Assembly: GCF_901000735.1 (NCBI RefSeq)
Contig: NC_081545.1
Span: 26,627,513-26,691,512 of the forward strand
DNA: 64,000 nucleotides
Source of the DNA: Corylus avellana
Taxonomy: Eukaryota; Streptophyta; Magnoliopsida; Fagales; Betulaceae
Reading direction: 5' to 3'
Below, piece after piece: positions 1-11,858 of this stretch. The notes under the pieces are model-generated. The model did no database searches and was not told the DNA's origin. It was given only the letters and a program-made list of their open reading frames with translations. Position numbers and translations under genes: made by a program. Within the stretch, counting starts at the first letter, position 1; each line of letters starts with the position of its first letter.

Positions 1-896
1 ATTGTTGTAGCCATGCTTATATACCCTTTGAGGCTGCGTAGCTCAGAAAGTGAGAACCATCTATGAACTTGCTGTGAGTTTTCGATGCATATGAAGAAGT
101 ATTCAAAACGAAGAAAGCAATTAAGAGGAGGAATCCCGTGGTATTTGGGGCATCTATTGCTTAGAGAGTCTTGAGAAAATAGTATGGAAAGCATCAAAGG
201 AATGGACGGAGAAACAGAGGAGAGAGGGGCAAATTATTTCAATTTTTTATTTAAGTTTAATGTTATACCCGCGTGGATTTACGTATAGTTTTTTTTTTTT
301 TTTTTTTTTAAGGTGGACACGTGTTGAGATATTAGGTAATTATGTGGCAATGACGTGAACTTCCGTTAGTGGAGGATTGACAAAAATTAACGAACGTGAT
401 AATTCAGTCTTTTTTAAAATCTGAGATACTATATTTGTCATAAAACCTAGAAAAGAAAAAAAAAAAACATTAAAATCAAGTATTAAAAAAAGTTATTAAC
501 CCTAAAATAAATTATTAAAACTTTTATATATATATATAAACTGTAGCTTAATATTTCTTAAAATGTAAACAGATGGAGAGAGGGTAATTACTAAAGGGGA
601 CAGGTGTGGATAATAGGGGGTGTTGCAATGGACAAAAAGAGGCACAGAGTTGAGCAGAAATCATGCAGGAGAATCCAAAAAACACTCCATTCGTCATAAC
701 ATGAGATTGCTCAACCAACACGTGTGCTTTGGGGCCTCTTGCATGTAATTTACGGTGTTGATCGGCTACCACTATATGTCAAACCCAACAGCTAGCCCTT
801 CTTCCTTATCCGCATGATCTCTCTCTCATAACTCTACTTTTCTGTTCTTTTCTCTCTGGTTTCGATCTGAAGCAATTTTTTGGGTGAAATAGCTTT
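1..896. other. Intergenic DNA left of the HSD-like gene
   Basis: AT-rich DNA with a poly-T run near 290-310 and an (AT)n run near 528-540. On the minus strand an open frame runs from about position 194 out of the left edge, but I recognise no family in it and no splice context confirms it. It may be the start of a neighbouring gene or chance. Nothing else firm is visible. Confidence 0.4.
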
Positions 897-902
897 TTGG
901 CG

Positions 903-1503
903 ATGGATCTGTTTAACTCTGTCTTGAATTGGGTGGTGCCTCCGGCGAGCTTGGTGATGCTGGCCTTCGCATGGCCAACCCTGTGCTTTCTCAATGCTTG
1001 TGAGTGGCTTTACAAGTCCTTTAATAGTGAAAATATGGAAGATAAAGTGGTTATTATCACTGGAGCTTCCTCTGGGATAGGGGAGGTAATTCTCTTTCTT
1101 TCTTTTTTTCAAGTTTTGCATTTATATTTCCTTGATAAGTAAATTAAATTAATGACATACCCTTAATTTCTTTTTCTCTTTTTATTTATTGGTACGTAAT
1201 TTTCTAAATCTAACACAGGTTGCAGAAAACAAGCTATTAATCTGACTGAATTTTACATGAAAAGTTGTGTTTTTGAATGCAGCAAATATCATATGAATAT
1301 GCAAAGAGGGGAGCAAATCTTGTGTTGGTGGCAAGGAGAGAGAGTAGGCTGAGAGTGATCAGTGAGAATGCAACGTTCATGGGTGCAAGGCATGTCACAG
1401 TTATAGCTGCAGATGTTGTCAAGGAAGACGAATGTAGAAGATTCGTCAATGAAACAATAAACATCTATGGGCGTGGTATATTATATGTCGCTGATCATCA
1501 CCC

Positions 1504-1538
<35 letters not shown>

Positions 1539-4246
1539 CTACTTTTTGCTTCATTTTATTAAAATGCTCCAAAAAAAAAAAAAGCGCTAGAAGGAGGGCT
1601 CGAACCTCCGACCTTGTGGTTAACAGCCACACGCTCTAGCCAACTGAGCTATTCCAGCTTCTTATTAAGATGCAGTGTTGATAATAATTGATACAAATTT
1701 TTCAATTATACGATTCTAAAATTTTGGTTTGAATAGATTTTGATCGTATTTCTATGAATTGCCTGATTTGTGTATTTGGGTTTTGGTCGATGTTGCCATA
1801 TATAATATTGCTCAATCAATAAATTAAGAAGGCTTTCTTCACCATAGCCGTGGTTTAGTGGTCGATCTTAAGGAAATTCCCATGAAATTGGACACGTACT
1901 AAAATGTGAGTTCAACTCTTCGCAATAAAAAATCACTTACACAAATTTAATTAATATTAGTTGCCTTGAGAACTATTGATGTTTTGGTAGGGCTGCATGA
2001 TCAGGTTATGGTTTAAGGGAACGCCTATTGTTCCCACAGTTTAGCCCCTATTCCCAATAGACATGTGTTACCACGATCACGACCCATGCTCCCTCCTGCC
2101 CATTTGCTTAGAAAAATAAATAAGGCTTTTAGTATAGGTGGATTAATAGTGGGAGTCGTAAGGATAATTGAATTGATAAATAAACTTGTGTTTTATACAA
2201 AAATTACTGTCGCATTCTCTTTTATCTATTTTTAACTACTTCATATTTTGACCTCAAATTCTGCAGTGGATCATCTTGTAAACACAGCAAGTCTGGGACA
2301 TACTTTCTACTTCGAGGAAGCGACTGATACATCTGTGTTTCCACATTTGCTGGTAATAATTACACGTTCTAGCTAGCTTCTGTCTAATTAATAATATTAA
2401 TCCTTCAAAGTATTAATTACTTTTAACAAAGTGTGTGCACTTTTGCTCTTAGTTGCCACTACAGTAATTAATTAACATTTTTGTGGCCTGCAGGACATAA
2501 ATTTTTGGGGAAATATTTATCCAACATTTGTTGCTTTACCTTACCTGCACCAGAGCAATGGTCGAGTCATTGTTAATGCATCAGTGGAGAACTGGTTACC
2601 TCTGCCAAGAATGAGTTTGTATGCTGTGAGTATCATGAACCAAAGCATGGCTTTTATATATATATATTCTTTTTTCTTTTCTGTTGAGGATAATTAATTA
2701 GGTAGTTTTGCTCTCTATTTGAACACAACTTAAATATTATAAATTACAGTCATTGCCAATCACTAATTGGGTTAGATATAAGTTTGAATATTATACTTTT
2801 GATGGGCGTGTGGGTGTTTTATTACACATGTGAGGACAATTGGCAAGTTGGTGATGGATTAATTAATTAAGACTTGGTTGATTTCCATTGAGTATGAAAA
2901 TTGAAGTCATATACCCCAGCTGGGCATTGAAGTTAGTTTCATGGTATTTGGTTTAATCAATAAAAAATAATATTTAATTAAAAGTAGAAAAATATTTAGA
3001 GAGTTTGATATTATTTAATGGTTTTAAAAAGTGGCTATATATACCTAGTTCAATGCTCTTAAAAATGTGGGATTAAGCGTGTGTTTCATATCAAAATGTA
3101 TGCTTGCACACACAACACAACTCAACACGACAATATAATTGATGAGGCCAACATGATTTGTCCTTTTCATTGTCTCTTTTGTTTATGGCCACGTTTAAAC
3201 TGTTTTCATCCCTGACTGGACGCCATTTAATTGCCTTAATCAGAGAGAGTTTATTGGCTTTCCTTTTCTTTCTGTGTTGTGAACCTCTAGGCTGCCAAGG
3301 CAGCTCTTGTAAACTTCTACGAGACACTGAGATTCGAAGTGAAAGATGACATTGGAGTTACAATCGCAACACATGGTTGGATTGGGAGTGAAATGACTGG
3401 AGGCAAGTTCATGCTAGAGGAGGGGGCTGAGATGCAATGGAAGGAAGAAAGAGAAGTAAGTTCTTTATCGATCATGCCTTTCAATTCATATATATATATA
3501 TATAAATCATTTGAGGCACCATAATTAATTATCATATATGTGAATCGGAGGGATGGCTCAAGTGGTAAATCAGTTGGTCTTAGTACCTCATAAACAGAGG
3601 CCGAACCACTAAATTCCCCCACCCCCCCAATAAAATATATTTTTCTAGATGTTTTGTCCCCCCAACACATAAAACTCTAGTTCTGCCCCGGCCCAGCTCA
3701 TGAAGCATCATGCATCTATTCAACTTCTTTGAGTGCAAACAATTTCTTAGGGCAAGCCCGTGGTTGAAAGCCTGAACTTTATCCAGTCCTTATGGGGGAT
3801 GTTTTGCACGGTATCTTGAAATCTAATCAGGCATGTCCTGGTTATCTGTGCATAAAATAAAAAATAAAAAACAACCTTGCATATATAAATGTTTTTGTTT
3901 AATTTAGGTACATGTGAGTGGTGGATCAATGGAGGAGTATGCAAGGCTGATAGTATCTGGGGCATGCAAAGGAGAATCATACGTGAAGTTTCCAAGCTGG
4001 TATGATATATTCCTCCTCTACAGGTTTTTTGCACCAAATGTTCTGAATTGGACGCTGCGAATTCTTCTTTCCTCGCATGGCGCGAGGAAAACATCTCTGG
4101 TGGGCACGGGGAGGCCCCTGCAGCTGGAGTACTCTGCAAAGCCTCTAATTGAAGGCACCCCTCCCAGGAAACAGCTTCTTGCTAGTCCCACTCACTACTC
4201 CCAATTCTCCACTCCGCAGCAGCAGCAGCAGCTCAAATGGGAATGA
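903..4246 (+). CDS. 11-beta-hydroxysteroid dehydrogenase-like protein (steroleosin/HSD family), six exons
   Basis: Exons: 903-1085, 1283-1475, 2267-2352, 2494-2625, 3291-3455, 3908-4246. All introns are GT-AG, phases join without error, and the product is 365 aa. It is a short-chain dehydrogenase/reductase. The N-terminus is hydrophobic with a Pro-Pro (VVPPAS, ~11-16) resembling the oil-body/ER anchor of steroleosins. The cofactor glycine motif TGASSGIG is at 53-60, followed by VARRE, whose arginines suggest NADP(H). The usual NNAG motif reads NTAS at 131-134. Catalytic Ser184 (VNAS) lies 13 residues before Tyr197, and YAAAK (197-201) is the YxxxK motif. The C-terminus has a short poly-Gln run. 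The likely role is NADP-dependent sterol dehydrogenation at lipid droplets or ER, inferred from family only. AATAAA occurs at 4370. Exons 3-6 also appear downstream in a probable assembly duplicate. Confidence 0.9.
1585..1658 (-). tRNA. tRNA-Asn (GTT), antisense inside HSD intron 2
   Basis: Read on the minus strand, the 74-nt sequence folds as a full cloverleaf: acceptor GCTGGAA/TTCTAGC with one G-T pair, D stem GCTC/GAGC, anticodon stem TGTGG/CCACA, loop CTGTTAA with anticodon GTT, variable AGGTC, and T stem GGAGG/CCTCC with TTCGAGC. It is intronless and has no encoded CCA. Just after the 3' end the minus strand runs into a T tract (plus-strand A's at 1571-1583), a good Pol III terminator. 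The gene lies wholly within intron 2 of the HSD-like gene on the opposite strand. Confidence 0.96.
1845..1935 (+). repeat. Possible tRNA-related SINE fragment in HSD intron 2
   Basis: The stretch has a box-A-like TGGTTTAGTGGTCG near 1851 and a box-B-like GAGTTCAACTC near 1910, followed by an A-rich tail. It resembles a decayed tRNA-derived SINE, but no target-site duplication is visible. It recurs in the duplicated block near 5991-6081. Confidence 0.3.
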
Positions 4247-4451
4247 AAAATGCTTTCACGTACAACCCCTACATCCTTGCATGCATGTACCTCGTACCTT
4301 CTATAAATAGATAATTCGGTTTTTTTATGCTGGAAATTTGTCACGTACAGATATTTCTATACTCTGTTTAATAAAAAAACATAAATGTCGGATGATGCCT
4401 AGCTAGCTCTTTCCGGATATTTGCTTCTCATGTGGTAGCTAGCTAGCTATA

Positions 4452-5121
4452 CAGGTGCGGAACTATGGTGTGGGGGACGATTTTTTTTTTTTTTTTTTAG
4501 GGGAGATGGATAGACTTATATAATACAAAAGTATATAGATAGATATAATCTCTTTAATTATATGCATGATTGTGTGTGTTTATATCAAATAAAAGCATAG
4601 AAGTCTTACATTTAATTTCATGGCATCACAAACACACAATAGTATAAATAACTAGTAAAATAAACTAAAAATGTTTTATATACATTTGAGTGTATACTCT
4701 TTTTTTTCTATCAATTCCCTGAAGCTTCAAATAACAATGCCAAGAGTCGAGTCAAAACAATGGTAACTGATAGTTGGTTAAAAGTCACTTAAAGAACTCA
4801 AACTATTTAACTTTTTTTTTTACATATTCAATCAGAATTTTAAATCAATTAAATTGAGCTTCTGGTTAGAAGCGAAACAAAATGAATGAGGTATTTTAGG
4901 TTTTTTATGTTGAAAGAGGGGGTAAACTAGAAAAAATAAAATAAAAGGGGACACAATTTTTTTTTATTATTATTTTATTATTTTTTTTTTTTTTTAAAAA
5001 AAAAAAAGAACTAAAATGGGACAAAAATATTATTTTGGAAAGACAAACTTATAGAACTGGTATATTTTAAATAAATTTGTAAAAAATTTGGGGGGGACGA
5101 ATGGCTGTAGATCCGCCCTTG
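4452..5121. mobile_element. Non-autonomous TIR element (MITE-like) 3' of the HSD gene
   Basis: The left end CAGGTGCGGAACTA and the inverted right end CAAGGGCGGATCTA form imperfect terminal inverted repeats, with GCTATA directly outside both ends (4446-4451 and 5122-5127) as a possible target duplication. The interior is A/T homopolymer with no coding potential. A second copy at 8600-9269 belongs to the duplicated block. Confidence 0.55.
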
Positions 5122-5310
5122 GCTATATATATAACAAATTAGCAATTTATCCTAAAAATTTAAATTAATAAAAAGATAATAAACTTGATCATTGAATCTT
5201 ACCTTCCCCAAATAACAAAACCCGATGACGTCAAAGAAGTCATATACCTGGATATTTATGAAGGGAACTTCTGATATTCAGCATAGAAATTTTATATTTC
5301 CGGATTTATA

Positions 5311-5461
5311 TTACATATATAGATCAAATGATTGATAAGCTATCATCCAATGATTCCAAATCTGATGAATTTGGTACACATAATATCTTACATATATAGA
5401 TCAAATGGTTGATAAGCTATCATCCAATGATTCCAACTGATGAATTTGGTACACATAATAT
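5311..5461. repeat. 77-bp tandem duplication
   Basis: A 77-bp unit beginning TTACATATATAGATC at 5311 is repeated from 5388, with a 3-nt loss and a point change in the second unit. The same pair appears near 9459-9609 in the block copy. Confidence 0.85.
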
Positions 5462-5870
5462 ATATATATAAATAATAGGGGTTTAATAAATGTGAAGACA
5501 CTTGTGCTACACGTACATATACCACTTATTCAGGTTACAATTAAAATTGGGCCCAGTCTATGAAGCAGGAGCAAGTTCCGGGAGGCGGAATTTGTGTGTG
5601 GGCTCTACTTTTAACTTTTATATAGATTTTAATTATCGGGTCCATTAAGTTGGTCAAAGTTAGGGAGTCAACAAATTTAAACCACAGCTTTTAATCTTAA
5701 TGGCTCAATGGATGAGGTGGACCAATCTGCAGCCTCAACTCTCAAGCCTGCATATCATTCACTGGTTCTCCACGCGGTCTACGGTCTACCACCGAGCAGA
5801 GGCTCTGTTCTAATTAATGAAAACTGCATTACAATATCTTTTTGAGACGACAAAAAGGTCAACAAGACTT

Positions 5871-5970
5871 NNNNNNNNNNNNNNNNNNNNNNNNNNNNNN
5901 NNNNNNNNNNNNNNNNNNNNNNNNNNNNNNNNNNNNNNNNNNNNNNNNNNNNNNNNNNNNNNNNNNNNNN
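5871..5970. other. Assembly gap (100 N)
   Basis: Exactly 100 Ns, the conventional size for a gap of unknown length. The two flanks are the ends of the two copies of the 4-kb block, so the gap joins two contig ends that overlap each other. Confidence 0.98.
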
Positions 5971-8900
5971 TAAGAAGGCTTTCTTCACCATAGCCGTGGT
6001 TTAGTGGTCGATCTTAAGGAAATTCCCATGAAATTGGACACGTACTAAAATGTGAGTTCAACTCTTCGCAATAAAAAATCACTTACACAAATTTAATTAA
6101 TATTAGTTGCCTTGAGAACTATTGATGTTTTGGTAGGGCTGCATGATCAGGTTATGGTTTAAGGGAACGCCTATTGTTCCCACAGTTTAGCCCCTATTCC
6201 CAATAGACATGTGTTACCACGATCACGACTCATGCTCCCTCCTGCCCATTTGCTTAGAAAAATAAATAAGGCTTTTAGTATAGGTGGATTAATAGTGGGA
6301 GTCGTAAGGATAATTGAATTGATAAATAAACTTGTGTTTTATACAAAAATTACTGTCGCATTCTCTTTTATCTATTTTTAACTACTTCATATTTTGACCT
6401 CAAATTCTGCAGTGGATCATCTTGTAAACACAGCAAGTCTGGGACATACTTTCTACTTCGAGGAAGCGACTGATACATCTGTGTTTCCACATTTGCTGGT
6501 AATAATTACACGTTCTAGCTAGCTTCTGTCTAATTAATAATATTAATCCTTCAAAGTATTAATTACTTTTAACAAAGTGTGTGCACTTTTGCTCTTAGTT
6601 GCCACTACAGTAATTAATTAACATTTTTGTGGCCTGCAGGACATAAATTTTTGGGGAAATATTTATCCAACATTTGTTGCTTTACCTTACCTGCACCAGA
6701 GCAATGGTCGAGTCATTGTTAATGCATCAGTGGAGAACTGGTTACCTCTGCCAAGAATGAGTTTGTATGCTGTGAGTATCATGAACCAAAGCATGGCTTT
6801 TATATATATATATATTCTTTTTTCTTTTCTGTTGAGGATAATTAATTAGGTAGTTTTGCTCTCTATTTGAACACAACTTAAATATTATAAATTACAGTCA
6901 TTGCCAATCACTAATTGGGTTAGATATAAGTTTGAATATTATACTTTTGATGGGCGTGTGGGTGTTTTATTACACATGTGAGGACAATTGGCAAGTTGGT
7001 GATGGATTAATTAATTAAGACTTGGTTGATTTCCATTGAGTATGAAAATTGAAGTCATATACCCCAGCTGGGCATTGAAGTTAGTTTCATGGTATTTGGT
7101 TTAATCAATAAAAAATAATATTTAATTAAAAGTAGAAAAATATTTAGAGAGTTTGATATTATTTAATGGTTTTAAAAAGTGGCTATATATACCTAGTTCA
7201 ATGCTCTTAAAAATGTGGGATTAAGCGTGTGTTTCATATCAAAATGTATGCTTGCACACACAACACAACTCAACACGACAATATAATTGATGAGGCCAAC
7301 ATGATTTGTCCTTTTCATTGTCTCTTTTGTTTATGGCCACGTTTAAACTGTTTTCATCCCTGACTGGACGCCATTTAATTGCCTTAATCAGAGAGAGTTT
7401 ATTGGCTTTCCTTTTCTTTCTGTGTTGTGAACCTCTAGGCTGCCAAGGCAGCTCTTGTAAACTTCTACGAGACACTGAGATTCGAAGTGAAAGATGACAT
7501 TGGAGTTACAATCGCAACACATGGTTGGATTGGGAGTGAAATGACTGGAGGCAAGTTCATGCTAGAGGAGGGGGCTGAGATGCAATGGAAGGAAGAAAGA
7601 GAAGTAAGTTCTTTATCGATCATGCCTTTCAATTCATATATATATATATATAAATCATTTGAGGCACCATAATTAATTATCATATATGTGAATCGGAGGG
7701 ATGGCTCAAGTGGTAAATCAGTTGGTCTTAGTACCTCATAAACAGAGGCCGAACCACTAAATTCCCCCACCCCCCCAATAAAATATATTTTTCTAGATGT
7801 TTTGTCCCCCCAACACATAAAACTCTAGTTCTGCCCCGGCCCAGCTCATGAAGCATCATGCATCTATTCAACTTCTTTGAGTGCAAACAATTTCTTAGGG
7901 CAAGCCCGTGGTTGAAAGCCTGAACTTTATCCAGTCCTTATGGGGGATGTTTTGCACGGTATCTTGAAATCTAATCAGGCATGTCCTGGTTATCTGTGCA
8001 TAAAATAAAAAATAAAAAACAACCTTGCATATATAAATGTTTTTGTTTAATTTAGGTACATGTGAGTGGTGGATCAATGGAGGAGTATGCAAGGCTGATA
8101 GTATCTGGGGCATGCAAAGGAGAATCATACGTGAAGTTTCCAAGCTGGTATGATATATTCCTCCTCTACAGGTTTTTTGCACCAAATGTTCTGAATTGGA
8201 CGCTGCGAATTCTTCTTTCCTCGCATGGCGCGAGGAAAACATCTCTGGTGGGCACGGGGAGGCCCCTGCAGCTGGAGTACTCTGCAAAGCCTCTAATTGA
8301 AGGCACCCCTCCCAGGAAACAGCTTCTTGCTAGTCCCACTCACTACTCCCAATTCTCCACTCCGCAGCAGCAGCAGCAGCTCAAATGGGAATGAAAAATG
8401 CTTTCACGTACAACCCCTACATCCTTGCATGCATGTACCTCGTACCTTCTATAAATAGATAATTCGGTTTTTTTATGCTGGAAATTTGTCACGTACAGAT
8501 ATTTCTATACTCTGTTTAATAAAAAAACATAAATGTCGGATGATGCCTAGCTAGCTCTTTCCGGATATTTGCTTCTCATGTGGTAGCTAGCTAGCTATAC
8601 AGGTGCGGAACTATGGTGTGGGGGACGATTTTTTTTTTTTTTTTTTAGGGGAGATGGATAGACTTATATAATACAAAAGTATATAGATAGATATAATCTC
8701 TTTAATTATATGCATGATTGTGTGTGTTTATATCAAATAAAAGCATAGAAGTCTTACATTTAATTTCATGGCATCACAAACACACAATAGTATAAATAAC
8801 TAGTAAAATAAACTAAAAATGTTCTATATACATTTGAGTGTATACTTTTTTTTTTCTATCAATTCCCTGAAGCTTCAAATAACAATGCCAAGAGTCGAGT

Positions 8901-10018
8901 CAAAACAATGGTAACTGATAGTTGGTTAAAAGTCACTTAAAGAACTCAAACTATTTAACTTTTCTTTTTACATATTCAATCAGAATTTTAAATCAATTAA
9001 ATTGAGCTTCTGGTTAGAAGCGAAACAAAATGAATGAGGTATTTTAGGTTTTTTATGTTGAAAGAGGGGGTAAACTAGAAAAAATAAAATAAAAGGGGAC
9101 ACAATTTTTTTTTATTATTATTTTATTATTTTTTTTTTTTTTTAAAAAAAAAAAAGAACTAAAATGGGACAAAAATATTATTTTGGAAAGACAAACTTAT
9201 AGAACTGGTATATTTTAAATAAATTTGTAAAAAATTTGGGGGGGACGAATGGCTGTAGATCCGCCCTTGGCTATATATATAACAAATTAGCAATTTATCC
9301 TAAAAATTTAAATTAATAAAAAGATAATAAACTTGATCATTGAATCTTACCTTCCCCAAATAACAAAACCCGATGACGTCAAAGAAGTCATATACCTGGA
9401 TATTTATGAAGGGAACTTCTGATATTCAGCATAGAAATTTTATATTTCCGGATTTATATTACATATATAGATCAAATGATTGATAAGCTATCATCCAATG
9501 ATTCCAAATCTGATGAATTTGGTACACATAATATCTTACATATATAGATCAAATGGTTGATAAGCTATCATCCAATGATTCCAACTGATGAATTTGGTAC
9601 ACATAATATATATATATAAATAATAGGGGTTTAATAAATGTGAAGACACTTGTGCTACACGTACATATACCACTTATTCAGGTTACAATTAAAATTGGGC
9701 CCAGTCTATGAAGCAGGAGCAAGTTCCAGGAGGCGGAATTTGTGTGTGGGCTCTACTTTTAACTTTTATATAGATTTTAATTATCGGGTCCATAAAGTTG
9801 GTCAAAGTTAGGGAGTCAACAAATTTAAACCACAGCTTTTAATCTTAATGGCTCAATGGATGAGGTGGACCAATCTGCAGCCTCAACTCTCAAGCCTGCA
9901 TATCATTCACTGGTTCTCCACGCGGTCTACGGTCTACCACCGAGCAGAGGCTCTGTTCTAATTAATGAAAACTGCATTACAATATCTTTTTGAGACGACA
10001 AAAAGGTCAACAAGACTT
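5971..10018. repeat. Second copy of the 4.05-kb block (probable assembly artefact)
   Basis: Nearly identical to 1825-5870. Divergence of about 0.2% by eye is in the range of allelic difference, and the junctions coincide with the gap edges. From 10019 the sequence continues with unique DNA, so the true locus probably has one copy whose right flank is the sequence after 10018. Confidence 0.9.
6413..8394 (+). pseudogene. Partial second copy of the HSD-like gene (exons 3-6 only)
   Basis: Exons equivalent to 3-6 lie at 6413-6498, 6640-6771, 7439-7603 and 8056-8394, and I saw no coding difference from the first copy. Exons 1-2, with the start codon, membrane anchor and cofactor-binding TGASSGIG, are absent, so as assembled it could not make the enzyme. 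It has no decay, which argues against an old pseudogene and for a duplicated contig end. Confidence 0.85.
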
Positions 10019-10146
10019 CTACATATTAGTGGAACTCGAAATTAAAAGGCTATCCATAAAAAAAACCTCTAAAATGAGCCGTTGGTTTTGAATGGAAGCC
10101 ACATATACTTATATACACATGGGAAAAACTACTGCGCGCATGCTGA

Positions 10147-10632
10147 TCAAAGATAATCGTCAATGGAAATGCTGAAAGCTTCTCCTTCTTTCACCTCATT
10201 TCCAAATCCCGACATCCCAGTACAATTGTCTCCGACATCCTCCCACAACCCATGACCCGCACCGCCACCTTGATCCTGCTTCACTTCACTCTCCGGCAAC
10301 TTGTTTCCGATCAACTGGGCATCAATACCCATACCGGCGTCGGAGGCGGCCTTCTGCACCGACCTCGGAGACATGTCTGTCCGGACAATCGAAGGCAACA
10401 TTAGCGGGAAGTTAAGCTTGTCCAACGCCGACGGTCTGTGCAGACAATAAAACGCAACGTCGCGCGCCACCGCCGCAGCCTCCTGCGTAGAGTAGGAGCC
10501 GAGCCAGAGCCGCTCCTGCGTTCCGGGGACCCGGATTTCCGACACCCACTTGCCCCATTTCCGCTGCCGCACTCCCCTGTATTTCTTCTGCGACGACGTG
10601 CTTGCGCCACTTTCTTCCGAGCTGCAACTCAT
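10147..10632 (-). CDS. AP2/ERF transcription factor, DREB-like, resembling ERF020
   Basis: Intronless, 161 aa. After a short Ser-rich N-terminus ([12 protein letters not shown]) there is one complete AP2 domain at ~17-75: [19 protein letters not shown], then WLGSY and a helix with ARDVAFYCL. The WVSEIR context is DREB-type. The acidic C-terminus ends in SISIDDYL and could act in activation. An ATG at 10767 is in frame, but it lies upstream of the TATA box at 10699-10706, so 10632 (about 67 bp after TATA) is the better start. Position next to a PSB33 gene and the domain sequence suggest the Arabidopsis ERF020 (At1g71520) lineage; this assignment is from memory. Promoter elements lie 400-510 bp upstream. 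Confidence 0.9.
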   Translation of the reverse strand: MSCSSEESGASTSSQKKYRGVRQRKWGKWVSEIRVPGTQERLWLGSYSTQEAAAVARDVAFYCLHRPSALDKLNFPLMLPSIVRTDMSPRSVQKAASDAGMGIDAQLIGNKLPESEVKQDQGGGAGHGLWEDVGDNCTGMSGFGNEVKEGEAFSISIDDYL

Positions 10633-10698
10633 TTTGCACTGTAGTAATATTTGAAGCTTCCTGTGAGAGCTTTTGAGAACAGAAACGTGAGGGAGTGG

Positions 10699-10706
10699 TT
10701 TATATA
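10699..10706 (-). promoter_or_regulatory. TATA box of the ERF gene
   Basis: TATATAAA on the minus strand, about 67 bp before the ATG at 10632. It fixes the likely transcription start near 10670 and excludes the upstream in-frame ATG. Confidence 0.7.
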
Positions 10707-10933
10707 GGTTGAGGAAATAGAAAGTCAAAAGGGGAGATGATCGCAGGGATTGATGGCGAGGGGTCAAGGTTTTAAACGGTCAAAAGTAAAGAAGGGGTTA
10801 AGGCGTTGGATCGTCAAGAGAATTTGGACGGTGGATTGCAGCAGTAACGTGGAAAGCTAGCTCTACTTTCTGCCCAACAAAAAACGTGTTGGGGAATTTA
10901 TTGTCATAAATCCCGTACGTGGGCACAGGCGAA

Positions 10934-11190
10934 GACCTGGTTTGTCGATCCTTGTGGTTACCACGACAAGATCTGCCCACTTGGCAGTTGGCACTAAACT
11001 TTAAGTGGGGACACCGCTAAACTGGGTCGTTATTTCATACGTCACGAATGACGTCATAAACACAAGTGGCATGCTGGTCTCTTAGACTAAAGAAAGTCAA
11101 CCGAGGGAATCCCACCCACACTAACCCACCCCACCATCCACGTGATTTGAAAAGATATTTACGTGGATTGTGATTTGTGAGTGAAAACAT
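10934..11190. repeat. Duplicated block A, copy 1 (ERF distal promoter)
   Basis: About 255 bp beginning GACCTGGTTTGTCGATCC, repeated with small changes at 14149-14398. It contains an as-1/CRE-like pair of TGACG motifs at 11038-11056 and a CACGTG G-box at 11139-11144. Confidence 0.85.
11038..11056. promoter_or_regulatory. as-1/CRE-like double TGACG element
   Basis: TACGTCACGAATGACGTCA has two TGACG half-sites in inverted orientation around a short spacer, the second a full TGACGTCA palindrome. TGA-type bZIP factors bind such sites. It lies about 410 bp upstream of the ERF start codon and is identical in the diverged block copy at 14263-14281. Confidence 0.5.
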
Positions 11191-11858
11191 TAAAAAAAAC
11201 AAAAAAAATTATGTCGGTATTAGATTATTGGTTGGAAATATATCGATGTCAAATCATCTAAATTATAAATGAAAATCTGAAAAAGAAAAAAGAAAAGACG
11301 AAGAATGTCAAACTAATAAAATAACCACAAAAAATGTCAACCAATATCTTAAGAAGGTAGATAATTAGATGCTTCTTATCACGTGTACGTAGTTGACTTT
11401 CAAAGCATTTGGTTGCCCTGGGTTAATTAATTACTTGTGGAAAAACTTTGTTAAGTAAATAGTATACATTGGGTCTAATTGAGATAATAAAAAATAAATT
11501 GGATTTGAATAAATCAAAATCGGAATCTTCATTAAAAAAAAAAAAAGGGTAAAACATCGAATTAATTCTTTAAATATACCAAAAATTGCCCAAATGAAAG
11601 AAAATGTAATATCAGAATGTATTAAAAAAAAAAAAACAACCTTCGAGTAGAAATTTTTTATCAGAAAAATTTGACCTGCCAAGTTGGGATGCTGACTTCA
11701 GCGTCGCCTTTCCTGAATCCAGAAGATTTGAGACTCTTGGTCGACAACTCAGTTCTTGGACCTTTGGATTTTGGACTTTGGAGCCATGCAAAGGTTGAAG
11801 ATTTAATTACCTGTATTGACATGAGTGCAACGTAACGTGTGAAGACATTAATTATTGA

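Larger units (their letters stand above)
1825..5870. repeat. First copy of a ~4.05-kb block repeated across the N gap
   Basis: This block holds HSD intron 2 (3' part), exons 3-6 and the 3' flank. It recurs at 5971-10018 with about seven differences by eye, one of them two extra bases in a TA run. Its right end is exactly the edge of the 100-N gap, and the repeat copy starts exactly at the other edge. Confidence 0.95.

Noticed and set aside
1..194. Minus-strand open frame running off the left edge
   Set aside because: About 64 codons without a recognisable motif, splice signal or promoter. It may be chance; not called as a gene.
3540..3640. tRNA-like phrase GGATGGCTCAAGTGGTAAATCAG in HSD intron 5
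   Set aside because: Only a box-A-like piece. There is no cloverleaf, no clear box B and no flanking duplication.
5311..5461. Direct repeats as a possible CRISPR-like array
   Set aside because: Only two adjacent 77-bp units without spacers, in a plant genome; a simple tandem duplication.
6413..8394. The second HSD copy as a real tandem paralogue
   Set aside because: Copy ends coincide with the gap edges, divergence is at allele level, and exons 1-2 are missing. Assembly overlap is the simpler explanation.
10633..10767. N-terminal extension of the ERF protein to the ATG at 10767
   Set aside because: The extension would be translated from DNA upstream of the TATA box at 10699-10706 and has no AP2-family similarity.
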